From an uncultured Acholeplasmatales bacterium (GTDB taxonomy: Bacteria; Bacillota_I; Bacilli_A; Acholeplasmatales; Anaeroplasmataceae), in contig CALUXI010000003.1 of the NCBI GenBank assembly GCA_944324705.1, positions 1 to 64,000 of the forward strand: DNA of 64,000 nt, written 5' to 3'. Made by a program: the position numbers and the translations under genes. This document shows, piece after piece, positions 23,101-31,000 of the stretch (position 1 is its first letter; each line of letters opens with the position of its first letter). The notes below the pieces were generated by a model, which was not told where the DNA came from, made no database searches, and worked only from the letters and a program-made list of their open reading frames with translations.

Positions 23101-23986
23101 TAATTGGAAAAATATTAACATTGTTAGTTATATTTAATCTATTAGACATAGTTATACTAGTGGCACTAGGATTTAAAATATAAGAATTGTTACTTAAATT
23201 TCCATTTAAAGCTTCTATAACCGTAGCTTCTTGTGTTTTAAAATTATAATCCTTAGTATATGTTAAATTAGAAGTGTCATTACTATCATATACTAATATA
23301 CCTTCACCACTTAAATAAACATTACTAATAAAACCATCATCTAAAATAATAGCCGCATCTTTATTAACTATTATATTTTTATTTGTTGTATTATCACTAT
23401 CAGTAGATGACAAAGTACCATTTAAAATATTTAAAGAACCATTAATATATAAGCTTTGCATATAAGATACATCAATAGTTCCGTTCAATACTAAACTATC
23501 ATCAATATTTAAAATAGGATAAAAATCGGTTGCTGATAAATTTTCAGTAACCCCTTTTATTTCGTGCTCTTTTTCTAAATTAACATTAGTGGACAAAGTT
23601 AATTCAGCTTGTCTATCGAGTGTAATATCACTACTAATTGTTAAAGTATAACCTAAATCAGTTTGTCCAATTTGAAAATCTTTTTCTTGGGACTTTATTT
23701 CTATATTTTGACCACTGACTAAAGTTACATCTTTAGTTAATTGTTCATCTTTTTTAAGATAAATAGTAGTTAGTGTTTCATAGTCAGCTACCGCATTTTC
23801 TATTGCTTCTTCAACTGAACTTATAACTTGACCACTCTCATTCGTTGTTTCTCCTATAATAATTTCTTCCTTATTTGTAAAATTACTATTATTTTCATCT
23901 TCAGCTTCTACAATTGATTTATTCAAGCCAATTAAACCTACTGTAGTAAGAAATATAGTAAATAAATATATTAGTTTCTTTTTCAT
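8147..23986 (-). CDS. Giant surface protein: beta-helix, GLUG and InlB-B/Listeria-Bacteroides repeats
   Basis: A single uninterrupted frame of about 5,279 residues. The true start is the ATG at 23986: GGAGGT lies 5 bases before it, and the GTG at 23998 only reads through that site. In order: signal peptide (1-33); Gly/Asn-rich right-handed beta-helix of the Pmp/adhesin kind (about 280-1080, repeated GGG..NN..YGGGI); one InlB-B-like unit (about 1215-1330); GLUG motifs (about 1430-1850, repeated GGIIG/GGIAG); then some 30 InlB-B/List_Bact repeats (about 1950-5030, GYxFxGWY...LYAKW); a proximal domain; one membrane helix (about 5180-5205); and a tail of about 78 residues that holds another such repeat. 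No LPxTG is present. Adhesin or surface-layer function is inference. It has its own promoter and terminator. Confidence 0.9.
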   Translation of the reverse strand: MKKKLIYLFTIFLTTVGLIGLNKSIVEAEDENNSNFTNKEEIIIGETTNESGQVISSVEEAIENAVADYETLTTIYLKKDEQLTKDVTLVSGQNIEIKSQEKDFQIGQTDLGYTLTISSDITLDRQAELTLSTNVNLEKEHEIKGVTENLSATDFYPILNIDDSLVLNGTIDVSYMQSLYINGSLNILNGTLSSTDSDNTTNKNIIVNKDAAIILDDGFISNVYLSGEGILVYDSNDTSNLTYTKDYNFKTQEATVIEALNGNLSNNSYILNPSATSITMSNRLNITNNVNIFPIKDVKVTATGDNHISVSKGANFGLGGLIDGGNYYSAGSNQLIFDGGANWSTSGSGNSVYFVNKLYSPDETNYSGSEGYGRQAYHYQSTSTTPLIGVEGSSTLNIFRGIVLQNNVNATAGNRNNPFGGGIGLGDNSSANNILNIYGAKILYNAVAQGNNDYGGAGIQALNNATINMYYGEINYNSIWSGGGRSDTANSADGAGVNLTDSCVLNMEGGTIGYNHGDSASNADGGGIIARVNSEINITNGNVIGNFVYGYGGGICLWLSDVTIAGGNISNNRATFGGGIATSANGGAGANVTLDDNAGTVTQISNNTAYVYSGAGGYGGGLCIGNNNGAAFRKSQSATIIDAIISNNTAQYGGGIANYSTVAANKNKLCLKGGTIINNRAYNYNNNELEPSYGYGIYSDAFNEWSVNSDPMIYLSGGIRVDSSNNIVINGADKANGNPQIQVSSTLTTDDGIVGLIRYQNENYTNGNSVVRFVDGATVDIDKFLLDSTSHELTVDGSDLVLSEKSEQNNAYFQVGSATYETLSEAINKNSGTYTITILKNKVFTTEDFITIPSGYNITIKGVDETIKTLTLASNIGESGTFFTIAADASLTLENVVIDGNSSQSVGHLMVQNNGTFTLASTAKLINNKGKDGFASVIEVGARTASETNIAGEISGNYGDATFGNIYLGFSGATLNILDGAIINNSSAADPITDIILEGGEIWLGEANKTSTIEIGTINKQGNGSINSYALANIFSPIGIIVNDNDYIRNRDIIKLANGVEGSDAYNSYFNLLEKHNSNDTLSYRSVDNALVMNNVLEIAVDFKNVWEVGSTPNTYNKGDYLENGVINEDQFDSLEELQAIKEKLNLQYSIEYQNGKLVFFINSQSSLDLASLTTLVSRVGYEVGGYVVVPSVGETSNNFYGISSSIDVSAFEAERIELGVYWRSLKYTFEFNNGGLSSAQGDMQSQVIDYENIGDNNTLNINNYYAVGFYFVGWKIRLSAGLYAQDADGNDLVWNNGIGLTSDAIIDLQTQASGATSFVLEAQWKSIFDYDGNDYLTHTGRSEDTAFIIADANALKVLAATVNGDELENIEYYNTISGDGLAYEANSYAGYYFELANSIEETITVEGDLVIGNIKDLASNYFSSPEAQNPIVSEEILQGSTPFSGTFNGNNKTININIDDTNNVDFVGLFGYVKDANISNLTVTGSVSGRISVGGIIGLAYGGNYYNLRNEANISFNGLNAGGVIGTYYIESEKYTSGSIRYVVNTGSVTYIPKGTDPEATEVQMSEDWAEDKILYAYQGSRAGGIIGQSWHVDLEEAYNSGNVTARFGVGGIIGTMLSTNDQTRDDSVVSTAFNSGDIKATAGLSINSTYGVNNSTETVTQFNAYVGGIVGRMYGASTLRTAMNIGSVTASWRGVKNGDTYEYNTNNPTYGARAAGGILGVTSIDTTSLVGGNKTVSNVINTGEVKAWTHIGGIAGILAYSELSYAINVGRLTADGKNSSGEFGGLTYNGNSYNFLGGLVGMGVSANIYSTAVFDGDITYTGSTDSIIQAIGDNKTNPQNGTESVLGYPLNKSNALKLATSNLYCQPNDEKPNGLDSTFFQSGWEWKSYTNDENGYYYYPQLASFTDNNTLATSIILEDKKSVAELSKDAVVVTYLSDEGDKPIESTYEVVITINLNGGIIEGTGSITIDGIEFEITNDGKELVSKPINYINKPNIDLSSLAAMISRENYVFAGWTRDRQGEESFDGIVSSTSETLYAQWEYRQYDIVLTGLQNYANGDIEINYGSNYQNYYTYEQVGGSPITLPTINGNNAYTFSHWEITLDNQTYKVTSFSISTNNAGGYIFTFTYDNSSEQVNLPNLVQLDFNLICTPINYQITYEFVAEGNGTLYNEDGSEYNAPTDLLSEYNINSPDSLKNPNIPGYAFSRWILKLANEEYELDDWTIANVVSHLISTYGVEGLQDITLIAEYKPESYYLTLYLNGGSFTDAVNGEVQIGDITYVRNNQGLWQTKEPIPYRESIEFVNNINENNITAPEGMTFYRFVYIVDSEEEQTIPTNMPVGGIQLYVEYQPRMYEITVDITNEDSMFTDINLAEIINNINEISHDSNITLEVSNNTIIMKAPYGSDATNILNNLVNALKESAGSYNFTGFSAVVDGKPFNYSNIRFEGKNATITLTWALNSYGIDIYDSLGNKIGNTIYTNDVDESITWLEDNSIIINSLKTYINDLNYSVSGYDNDNDIKIYINGTEIIINQEDKIEVNGYTRIEIQLTPKEYNIEFNLDEGQAEGSGYSLSYGQEVDYDSLPKPTKPGYDFSGWKYGDVELENGQIFIPNRNDIDGDSISLTATYTAATYEISFDINANKLWASSLNHDSITFTYGEEVIILDGTFFNFEGYNLNYIKDPIENSDVESLTINNDFVEKLGETREITLQVMMELKTIEITFDATEGGHFNFSEDDVNRANGAYYLENIGGTHITTASDASGKTLRYYVVSVDYNTRANTNLPTPPVKDGYQYISYSGQDNVLISDTLKENTIFEAIYSAETYNITLVNGNHTETIPNVPYGGSVTLPNPDPVTGYEFSGWQIVGSTDNKLYTNEYENVKGDMEFVAVFKAIEYNLTINVSGDSADDIKNQILEALKISEWPNDNIFTISYNTDLSDLNNLDVNGSLIVFNQNGKNYSFGTMPANDLEVTASIPTEEYIVITVQIKDSIDDKITVFENQYLAYGNSTSGYYVQGYQDITIKGYTFDNLWTYKDSNQQKIENIKFTEEVTLIASATPKEYTITYINQGTTAEITGYYGRINGCTIIAALQNVDTTAPGYSFNHWAYVNGTEVGEDTITHNVTVVAVYDQINYRVDFKYNEKTISSHSYAYNAVISYPGLTDLGLEHPEYYELDYSPNFDLFSNNNYRMPNLVEYYGDGSNYGISLTNDTYIITITLATTPKTFTLQITSNNLTSNVEFMYNNQDISIDLSQFAIDYYDIVDFGLANNKISIRDSYTFDQLIALFGDNLDNTTREVNVFYEAKKYYVGYNDKLSEAFTVEDTVVSLAKLAAEVIPNDGEVFVGFYLEGKETELYTNYIEVSNLKEYLLESESNGKTIKLNAKCDKIDLVVIFYDALNNTSKSVTVKYGTTYAEAIKNAQINDPSKQGYQFLSWYANNADDTPITESLILVAKWELIKYTINFGNDHGNITLTINDFIDGKYQLPTVTKLGYKFNGWEYQERTITEINFDDLAAATDHTLILEAKFEEIQYTLTINYDNGNAESTKDDVTVNSDYNQLLQEPNKDGYQFAYWMSDSGRINNINDLIAAADDDNKIVVYAVYTPNEYTVEFEVETSYGSAEIDDVTLAYNESYELPSLSANSPYKFLYWTDGKNNYYAGQTIIGLSIEETVTLTAVYSYVLSFDNNNNGTGTMDSIEDIISDGKISVQLPSCLFKREHYTFVGWSTNANTEPSMTDQIHQPGSIYTSIDSDTLYAIWKANTYTITYYEKIGETSSIIDQQTYIYGENPSLIAVPNKTGYDNSNNWMTEDGNLPTTYAGDLELYATYTPKDIVTTIIINNVPSEYINKFVENIKEVLGEGTSVEISQGNIVTIKYVSEYNSDRSILNKLFTEDIRYASNNVSYVLYSFQLQNTTTPAEEERWTLSFDTDNIVIKLKYVYGNITQEVTYDLKPDTGGKLILTEDSLEKRSFFGYEFEGWYSDEKFTTKYVFGNEITESVTLYAKYEAKTITVKYDDQEVFVTYDSGDTIEASSKEGSTFLGWAIDDTNIVSFREGQSVNELFRYAEDNNVTTINLTALYRSNHLTIEFASDEEVTGNMPSVIVTYDKIDSFKEPACGFALEGYSFSNWSYTYNGSNYNNLDDFKDHIRDLLKTGNNSITLKANFTPNTYQITYVGVEVNNIADFETYTYGVGKTLPVASDLELDPGYSFLGWSTTPNGIYYVTDVSTTDTGNKIYYAILKANNYTISFTDENGSAVVDASGNEIKPQEISYLGTISNLPIPAKDNYYFVGWYYNGQEVNNGNVYTYSSNINLVARFEEEPYSITINLDGGLINDSSDPITSIISYGSSIHNKLLELIGEQTPNKIGYTFLGWYYNGDKLTDAATASGDVTITAKWEANTYTINFDANDGTGYMASQTFTYDKEQALTSNTFTREGYTFLGWSTTYNGAVKYNDGQSVINLTSENNGSITLYAVWQVNTYTITFNTVGGSYIAPINLEYGKNISEHFTQSSQREGYTFVGWYTDSNYESKFDIDTTMPANNLVLYAKWEANTYTVTFDTNDGNSIEPLYYTVENRPNLPTPIKDGYRFIGWYLENGTTKVESLNGYHEDLDLVAHWELEKYNISYSLNGGTNNQSNPNTYSVKDVITFADPTREGYTFTGWYLKDDTKITSTEEYTGDLVLYARWEANTYTVTFDTNDGNSIEPLYYTVENRPNLPTPTKAGYRFIGWYLEKGTIKVESLNGHYEDLTLTAHWSEALEYNIIYNLNGGTNNSSNPNSYTVNDSITLGEPTRVGYKFLGWYKGNIKIETISNLTGDLVLEAKWEVMSYTISYDTTISDMVLEDKTIEYGASFGDLVNPLELEFGLKFVGWYYNDTLITKDMIFNYESDITLTAKVEDAIYNVVYDTNGGINSENNKTTISVKEDVPFILNPATKIGYKFIGWSLKDGTIVKEINKDVLTNATNYVIELKAEYEVNTFTVTYVDTDGNVLKTITNVPYGSMATTFIPTKDGYIFDAWYKDGSIYDFNTPITDNLTLVAMYKIREVSITVNINGEDIKVTVTSVDGTGLQADTNIIIKLVENETNLDIVSQLLNDFGVLSRLYEIKLVDSKGNEIVPTSEIRVSLSLPNETLASDKTYTIVNVADDFSGYEEFKADINGDNISFYTTHFSYYGIVITDKVLDLTWLWILLGVVGFLLIQVVIILVIKNRKYHIRFITKGDIKVKELKYKKNEYIALPKPKRLGYRFVGWYLDREFKYPANMKTMPNENLVLYARWVKDPINIGFVVKK
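9850..10348 (-). repeat. Recent tandem duplication inside the giant gene
   Basis: Bases 9850-9937 and 10261-10348 are identical over 88 bases, offset by 411 bases (137 codons, in frame). The proteins around them (units with YTVTFDTNDGNSIEPLYYTV) are nearly identical, so this is a fresh in-frame repeat duplication. Confidence 0.85.
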
Positions 23987-24055
23987 ACGAACCTCCACTT
24001 AAGCACAAAAAAACAAAAACAATTGACGTATTTTTTTGCACAGTAATCTACTTTT

Positions 24056-24084
24056 ATTTTATAAGAAATACTGTAGTTATACAA
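24056..24084 (-). promoter_or_regulatory. Promoter for the giant surface protein
   Basis: TTGTAT and TAAAAT with a 17-base spacer on the minus strand, about 70 bases before the start at 23986. The 313-base gap between this gene and rpoC otherwise holds only the rpoC terminator and poly-A/T tracts. Confidence 0.5.
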
Positions 24085-24272
24085 TAAAATGGGTCTGCAT
24101 TTTGCCTTATTTTTCATTTTTATTGTTTTTTTCTTTTTTTATTTTACAAATTAACCTAATTTTTTTAAAAAAATATCGTATTAATGATATATTTTAAATT
24201 TAATAAAAAATTGAACTAAATAATAAAAATAATTATTTCTTTACCTATAACAGTTAAAAATTTAAAACAAAA

Positions 24273-24302
24273 AAAGCGAATCAAACTTAATTAATTCGCT
24301 TT
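24273..24302 (-). terminator. Terminator of the rpoBC operon
   Basis: AAGCGAAT and ATTCGCTT arms (8 bp) with a 12-base A+T loop lie just beyond the rpoC stop at 24312 and are followed on the minus strand by TTTTTGTTTTAA. Confidence 0.75.
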
Positions 24303-24311
24303 AATTTATTA

Positions 24312-27300
24312 TTATAATTCATCATCGTCATCAAAAGATAATTCGTCATTAAATGCTTCATCTTCAGATACAATACTTGCATCTTCATCAGAACTATCTT
24401 CTTCCATATCATCATTGTTGTCGTCTTCTTCATAATCTGTTTCTAGTTCATCTTCTTCAAATTCTTCTTCATTTGGAGCATGTTGACATTCAAATGAAGT
24501 TTCTTGTAATAAACCAGTACCAGCAGGAATTAGACCACCAATAATAACATTTTCTTTTAAGCCTTTTAATTCATCTTTCTTAGATGCAATCGCCGCACTT
24601 GTTAAGATTCTTGTTGTTTCTTGGAATGAACAAGCTGATAGGAAAGAATTAGATGCTAGGGCAGCTTTAGTAATACCAAGTAAAATTTGTTTTGCTTTTG
24701 GTAAATCACCACCAATTGCTAGAGAAGCTTTAACTGCTTCTTTAAATTCTTCAATAGATACATCACGACCAGGTAATAAATCTGAAGAACCTTCATGATT
24801 AACATGTAATTTACGTAACATTTGTCTTACAATTAATTCGATATGCTTATCAGAAATTTCAACACCTTGAGAACGATATACCTTTTGAACTTCTTCTACT
24901 AAATATTTTTGAACTGCTTCAGTACCTTTAATACGTAATAGTTCTTTCGGATGAATAGGACCTTTAATTAATCTATCACCACGATTTACGTGATCTCCTA
25001 CTTTAACTTTTACTTCTGAAGTAACTTCAACTACTTCTTTTTCTTCCTCAAAATCAGGATTATCAGGTTTAATAACAATTTCTAAACCTGATTTAGTTTT
25101 TTCTATACTTAAAATAGTACCATCATTTTCAGCTAAAGTAGCTTTACCTTTAGGCTTACGAGCTTCAAATAATTCTTGTACTCTTGGTAAACCTTGAGTG
25201 ATATCGGCAGTTGAAGCAACACCACCAGTATGGAATGTACGCATTGTAAGCTGAGTACCAGGCTCACCAATTGATTGAGCAGCTACGATACCAACAGCTT
25301 CCCCAACTTCAACTAATTTATTAGTAGCTAGGTTCCTACCATAACATTTCATACATACGCCATTTGTACAATTACATGTTAAGTTAGTACGCATATAAAC
25401 TTTATTGATGCCACAATCTTTAATTATAGAAGCTATTTCTTCATTAACCATTTCATTGCGTTTACAAATAACTTCACCTGTATTAGGGTTTACAATATCT
25501 CTAGCAGCAAAACGACCAATTGCTCTTTCATAAGCTGGGTAAATTACTTTACCATCATCACCTACTACATCTTCAAGCCAGAAACCTTTTTCAGTTCCAC
25601 AATCTTCACAAGAAATAATAACATCTTGTGATACGTCTACTAAACGTCTTGTTAAATAACCTGATTCAGCAGTTTTTAAAGCTGTATCTGTTGAACCTTT
25701 ACGTGAACCGTGAGTTGAAATGAAAAATTCTGATACTGATAAACCTTCACGGAAGTTAGCCTTAACCGGAACCTCAATAGATTCACCAGCTGTATTAGCC
25801 ATTAAACCACGCATACCTGCAAGTTGGGCGAAGTTAGATGAAGAACCACGTGAACCTGAGTCAGCCATCATGAAAATGGCGTTATCTTCATATTTTTGTA
25901 GTTCTTCCCATACACCACTTTCAATATCAGAACGGGCTTTATTCCATTCAGCTTTAACTTGATTCTTTCTTTCTTGTTCAGTTAATAAACCTAAGTCATA
26001 AGCTTCTTGGATTTGATCTACTCTACGATCAGCTTCAGCAATTCTTTCATCTTTGCCTTTATATAATAAGACGTCAGACATAGAAATAGTAATACCAGAT
26101 TTAGTAGAATAATGGAAACCTAAATCTTTAAGTCTATCAACCATGGCTGAAGTTTCAGTTGTTTGATGACGTTTAAATACTTCCGCAATAATAGAAGCTA
26201 AGAATTTCTTCTTAAATGGTTTTACTTCTGGATGAGCTAACATATCAGCAACTTTATCAGTCTTTGGTGAGAATAAATATTGACTAGGTAAACCTAAAGT
26301 TAAGTTTTCTGTTGTTGCTTCATTTAAGTATGGGAAATCGTTAGGTATAATGGTATTAAAAATCATTTTACCAATAGTAGTAAATAAATATTTGCCTTTA
26401 ACATCAACATTTGTAAAACGTGTAGCTGGTAAATATGAAGGATCAACAAAAATACGAGTATGAAGAGTAATTTCACCATTTTTATACGCTAAATATGCTT
26501 CATTATAATCACGATAGAAATGAGCTTCATTCTTTTCATTTAATCTTTCAATTGTTAAATAGTAATTACCTAAAACCATATCTTGGCTTGGTGTAACAAC
26601 TGGTTTACCATCTTTAGGGTTTAAAATATTATTAGAAGCTAACATTAAAAGACGTGCTTCAGCTTGAGCTTCTAATGATAAAGGTACGTGAACAGCCATT
26701 TGGTCACCATCAAAGTCCGCATTGAAAGCTGTACATACAAGTGGATGAAGTCTAATAGCTTTACCTTCAATTAAAACCGGCTCGAAAGCTTGAATACCAA
26801 GTCTATGAAGTGTAGGGGCACGGTTAAGTAAAACTGGATGTTCTACTACAACTCTTTCAAGTAATGGCCATACACATTCTTCTTGTCTTTCACATTTTTT
26901 CTTAGCTGATGGAATAGATAATGTCTTATCAGCAGCTATTAATTCCCTAATAACATATGGTTTAAATAATGTTAAAGCCATTTCACGTGGAATACCACAT
27001 TGATACATTTTTAAACTTGGACCTACAACGATAACTGAACGTCCTGAGTAGTCAACACGTTTACCTAGTAAGTTTTGTCTAAAACGACCTTGTTTACCAC
27101 GTAACATATCTGATAAAGATTTTAAATGATGAGCTTTATCATTATTATTTTTACGTTTAGAATTATCAATTAAAGCATCAACTGCTTCTTGCAACATTCT
27201 CTTTTCATTTTTAGTAATAAGGTGAGGAGCACCTTGTTCAATTTGTTTCTTTAGACGATTGTTACGATTTATAATTCTTCTATATAAATCATTTAAATCT

Positions 27301-28049
27301 GTAGTTGCAAATCTACCACCATCAAGTTGAACCATAGGTCTTAAATCAGGTGGAATAACCGGAAGAATAGTTAGAACCATCCATTCTGGTTTGTTTGTAG
27401 AATGTAAGAATGATTCAACTATTTCTAATCTCTTAATAACACTATCTCTTTTTTGTTTAGAACGTGTTTTAAGTAAACGACGTAGATTTTGTTCTTCTTT
27501 TTGTAAATCTAAGTCTTGTAATAATTTTTTAACAGCTTCTGCCCCTGTTAATGCAACAAAGGCATTACCATATTTTTCATACATTTCTGAATATTTAGCT
27601 TCATCTAAAATTTCTCTTTTTTGTAAAGATGTTTTACCTGGATCAATTACAATATATGAAGCAAAATAAACAATACTTTCTAAATCTTTATTTTTAATAT
27701 CTAAAAGAATAGCTAGTGGGCTTGGTGAGTTTTTTAAGAACCAAGTATGAACGACAGGACTTGCTAAAACAATATGTCCCATTCTTTCTCTTCTTACTTT
27801 TGATTCGGTTAATTCAACACCACATTTTTCACAAACTTTTCCTTTATCAGCACTTCTTTTTGACTTGCCGCAATAACATTGATAATCCTTAGTTGGTCCA
27901 AAGATTTTTTCACAGAATAAACCATCTGGTTCTGGTTTTAAAGTACGATAGTTAATTGTTTCATGCTTTTTAACCTCACCATGTGACCAAGAAAGTATTT
28001 CTGACGGAGAAGCCAATCCTATTTTAATATATTTATAATGTTTTGCCAT
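24312..28049 (-). CDS. rpoC: RNA polymerase beta' subunit
   Basis: This is the catalytic beta' subunit, 1,245 residues against about 1,200 in Bacillus. The N-terminal zinc site (CYCGK ... CEKCG, about 58-78), the active-site [12 protein letters not shown] (about 440) and the trigger-loop region [18 protein letters not shown] are intact, as is the second zinc region (CEDCG ... [13 protein letters not shown]). There is no Gram-negative type insertion. The start at 28049 follows AGGAGG, 9 bases after rpoB, so the two are cotranscribed. The odd part is the end: roughly the last 55 residues (from about 1190) are almost wholly Asp/Glu/Ser, a tail that other Firmicute beta' subunits generally lack. 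The next gene is the giant surface protein, not the str operon. Confidence 0.97.
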   Translation of the reverse strand: MAKHYKYIKIGLASPSEILSWSHGEVKKHETINYRTLKPEPDGLFCEKIFGPTKDYQCYCGKSKRSADKGKVCEKCGVELTESKVRRERMGHIVLASPVVHTWFLKNSPSPLAILLDIKNKDLESIVYFASYIVIDPGKTSLQKREILDEAKYSEMYEKYGNAFVALTGAEAVKKLLQDLDLQKEEQNLRRLLKTRSKQKRDSVIKRLEIVESFLHSTNKPEWMVLTILPVIPPDLRPMVQLDGGRFATTDLNDLYRRIINRNNRLKKQIEQGAPHLITKNEKRMLQEAVDALIDNSKRKNNNDKAHHLKSLSDMLRGKQGRFRQNLLGKRVDYSGRSVIVVGPSLKMYQCGIPREMALTLFKPYVIRELIAADKTLSIPSAKKKCERQEECVWPLLERVVVEHPVLLNRAPTLHRLGIQAFEPVLIEGKAIRLHPLVCTAFNADFDGDQMAVHVPLSLEAQAEARLLMLASNNILNPKDGKPVVTPSQDMVLGNYYLTIERLNEKNEAHFYRDYNEAYLAYKNGEITLHTRIFVDPSYLPATRFTNVDVKGKYLFTTIGKMIFNTIIPNDFPYLNEATTENLTLGLPSQYLFSPKTDKVADMLAHPEVKPFKKKFLASIIAEVFKRHQTTETSAMVDRLKDLGFHYSTKSGITISMSDVLLYKGKDERIAEADRRVDQIQEAYDLGLLTEQERKNQVKAEWNKARSDIESGVWEELQKYEDNAIFMMADSGSRGSSSNFAQLAGMRGLMANTAGESIEVPVKANFREGLSVSEFFISTHGSRKGSTDTALKTAESGYLTRRLVDVSQDVIISCEDCGTEKGFWLEDVVGDDGKVIYPAYERAIGRFAARDIVNPNTGEVICKRNEMVNEEIASIIKDCGINKVYMRTNLTCNCTNGVCMKCYGRNLATNKLVEVGEAVGIVAAQSIGEPGTQLTMRTFHTGGVASTADITQGLPRVQELFEARKPKGKATLAENDGTILSIEKTKSGLEIVIKPDNPDFEEEKEVVEVTSEVKVKVGDHVNRGDRLIKGPIHPKELLRIKGTEAVQKYLVEEVQKVYRSQGVEISDKHIELIVRQMLRKLHVNHEGSSDLLPGRDVSIEEFKEAVKASLAIGGDLPKAKQILLGITKAALASNSFLSACSFQETTRILTSAAIASKKDELKGLKENVIIGGLIPAGTGLLQETSFECQHAPNEEEFEEDELETDYEEDDNNDDMEEDSSDEDASIVSEDEAFNDELSFDDDDEL

Positions 28050-28058
28050 GTGACCCTC

Positions 28059-31000
28059 CTACATATGATATTTAGAAATAACATCATCAATACCTAAATC
28101 AACAATAGATTGATTTGCCTCATCTTCGCCATCTTCATTAATTAATTCTACATGAATTGCTAAAGATTGTAATTCACGAGTTAATACCCTAAATGATTCT
28201 GGAATAGCTGATTCAGGAATCTCTTTACCATCAGTAATCGCACTAAATACTTTATTACGTCCAACAATATCATCAGATTTAACAGTTAACATTTCTTGTA
28301 AAGTATGAGAAGCACCATAAGCTTCAAGAGCCCAAACTTCCATTTCACCAAAACGTTGACCACCATTTTGAGCTTTACCACCCATTGGTTGTTGAGTTAC
28401 TAATGTATATGGACCTACAGATCTAGCATGTAATTTGTCATCAACCATGTGACTTAATTTTACGAAGTACATAATACCTACGTTAACTTTATTTTCAAAT
28501 GGTTCACCAGTTCTACCATCATATAAAACTTGTTTACCATCAATAGGTAAGTTAGCTTCTCTCATAATATCTTCGATATCTTCAATTGAAGCACCATCAA
28601 ATACTGGGGTAGCTACTTTGCAACCTAATTTTTGAGCAGCTATACCTAAATGAAGTTCAAGAACTTGACCAATATTCATACGAGAAGGAACACCTTGTGG
28701 ATTTAACATAATATCAATAGGACGACCATCAGCTGAATATGGCATATCTTCAAGTGGTAAAATGTTAGAAATAACGCCTTTATTACCATGACGACCAGCC
28801 ATCTTATCGCCGACTTTAATCTTACGTTTTTGAACTATATAAACTCTTACAACTTCATTAACACCAGGATTTAATTCATCACCATTAGACTTCTTATAAT
28901 GCATGATAGATTGAACAATACCGCCGCCACCATGAGGAACTCTTAAACTACTATCTCTAACTTCTCTTGATTTTTCACCAAAGATAGCATATAAAAGTTT
29001 TTCTTCTGGAGTTGGATCAGTTTGACCTTTAGGTGTAATCTTACCAACTAAAATATCTCCTTCCTTAACTTCAGTACCAGGAATAACAATACCATTATTA
29101 TCTAAATGGCTTAACATTTCTTGACTGACATTAGGAATTTCTGTTGTAAATTCTTCTTTACCAAGTTTAGTATCACGTGCTTCTATTGAATATTCATCAA
29201 TATGAATTGAAGTATAAACATCATCATATACCATTTTTTCAGACATGATAACAGCATCTTCATAGTTATAACCATCCCATGTCATGAAGGCAACTCTAAC
29301 GTTTCTACCTAAAGCCAACTCACCATTTTTCATAGATTGACCATCAGCAATAATATCGCCACGATCTACTTCTTCACCAACTGTAACAATTGGTCTTTGC
29401 ATAATAGCTGTAGCTGAGTTAGAACGTAAGAATTGATATAATTTATATTCATGTAAATTACCGTTATCTTCTCTAACTTTAATAACTTTAGCATCTACAT
29501 ATTCAACAAAACCATGTAATTGGCAAATTAAAGCACTACCACTATCTTTAGCAGCACGATATTCCATACCTGTACCTACAATCGGGCTCTCAGGATTAAT
29601 AATTGGAACAGCTTGACGTTGCATGTTCGCACCCATTAAAGCACGAGTAGCATCATCGTGTTCAAGGAAAGGAACACAAGCAGCCGCAACTGAAACGATT
29701 TGTTTAGGAGATATATCCATAAAGTCTACTTCTTCCTTAGCACAAATTTCTGTTTCACCATTACGACGAGCAATAACTTTATCATCTATAATATGATAAT
29801 TATCATCTAATTTAGTAGAAGCTGAAGCAATAATAACTCCATTTTCTTCATCAGCTGATAAGTATCTAATATCATTAACATCAACATATTTTTGGCCATC
29901 TTCACCCATTTTTAAAGCAAAATAAGGTGATTCAATGAAACCAAAATCATTAACTTTAGCATAAGTAGCTAAAGACGTAATAAGACCAATTGATGGACCT
30001 TCAGGAGTTTCAATCGGACACATTCTACCATAGTGAGAATTGTGAACATCACGAACCTCAACACCAGCACGATCACGAGCAATACCACCTGTACCTAAAG
30101 CTGAAATACGACGTTTTTGCGTAATTTCGGCAAGTGGGTTAATTTGATCCATAAATTGTGATAATTGGCTTGAACCAAAGAATTCTTTTAATGATGAAGT
30201 AAGTGGTTTAATATTAATTAAAGACTCAGGAGTTGCTTCAGCTATATCGACAATACTCATTCTATCTTGAATATTTTTCTCTAACTTAGCAAAACCAATT
30301 CTAAATTGATTCTTTAATAATTCGCCAATTAATCTTAAACGACGATTACCTAAATGATCGATATCATCTAAAGTACCGATACCTTTATATAAATTGAAGT
30401 AATAAGATAATGATGCAATAATATCTGACATAGTAATATGTAATTTATCTTCTGTATGTAAGTTACCGATTACCTTAACTACTTCTTCAGTTTTTGGTGA
30501 GTAAACATATAATATTTCACAAATAGGGTCATCACATAATGTATTACCTAAATCAACAACTTCTCTAATTGCATCTCTAGTATTTTCTAATTTAGCTAAA
30601 ACATCGCCTTCAATTAAACTACCTTTAGTAGCAATTACTGTACCAGCAGGAATCATTTCCCCTGTCAAATCATCAGCAATATCTTCTTTAGCTACAACAT
30701 CACGAGCTAATATTAAACCTTTAGCTCTTTGGAAAACATCAAGTTTAACATTATATTTATAACGACCAACTTTTTGTAAGTCATAACGTCTAGCATCAAA
30801 GAAACGTTCTCTAATTAAACGTCTTGCACCATCAGTAGGGACATTTTCTTCCCCAACTCTTAATTTAGAATATACTAATCTGACTGCATCTTCACTATTA
30901 GTTGAATCATCTTTTTCAAATGTAGCGGTGAAATGTTCATCTTCACCAAATAAATTAGTAATCTTTTCATTAGTATCTAAACCAAAAGCTCTTAAAATAG

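Noticed and set aside
8147-23986. The giant gene as several genes or a polyketide/peptide synthetase
   Set aside because: The frame is continuous, there are no carrier or adenylation motifs, and the sequence is wholly surface-repeat in type.
23999-24311. A small gene or riboswitch in the giant gene-rpoC gap
   Set aside because: Only poly-A/T tracts, a promoter and the rpoC terminator are visible; no conserved aptamer core.
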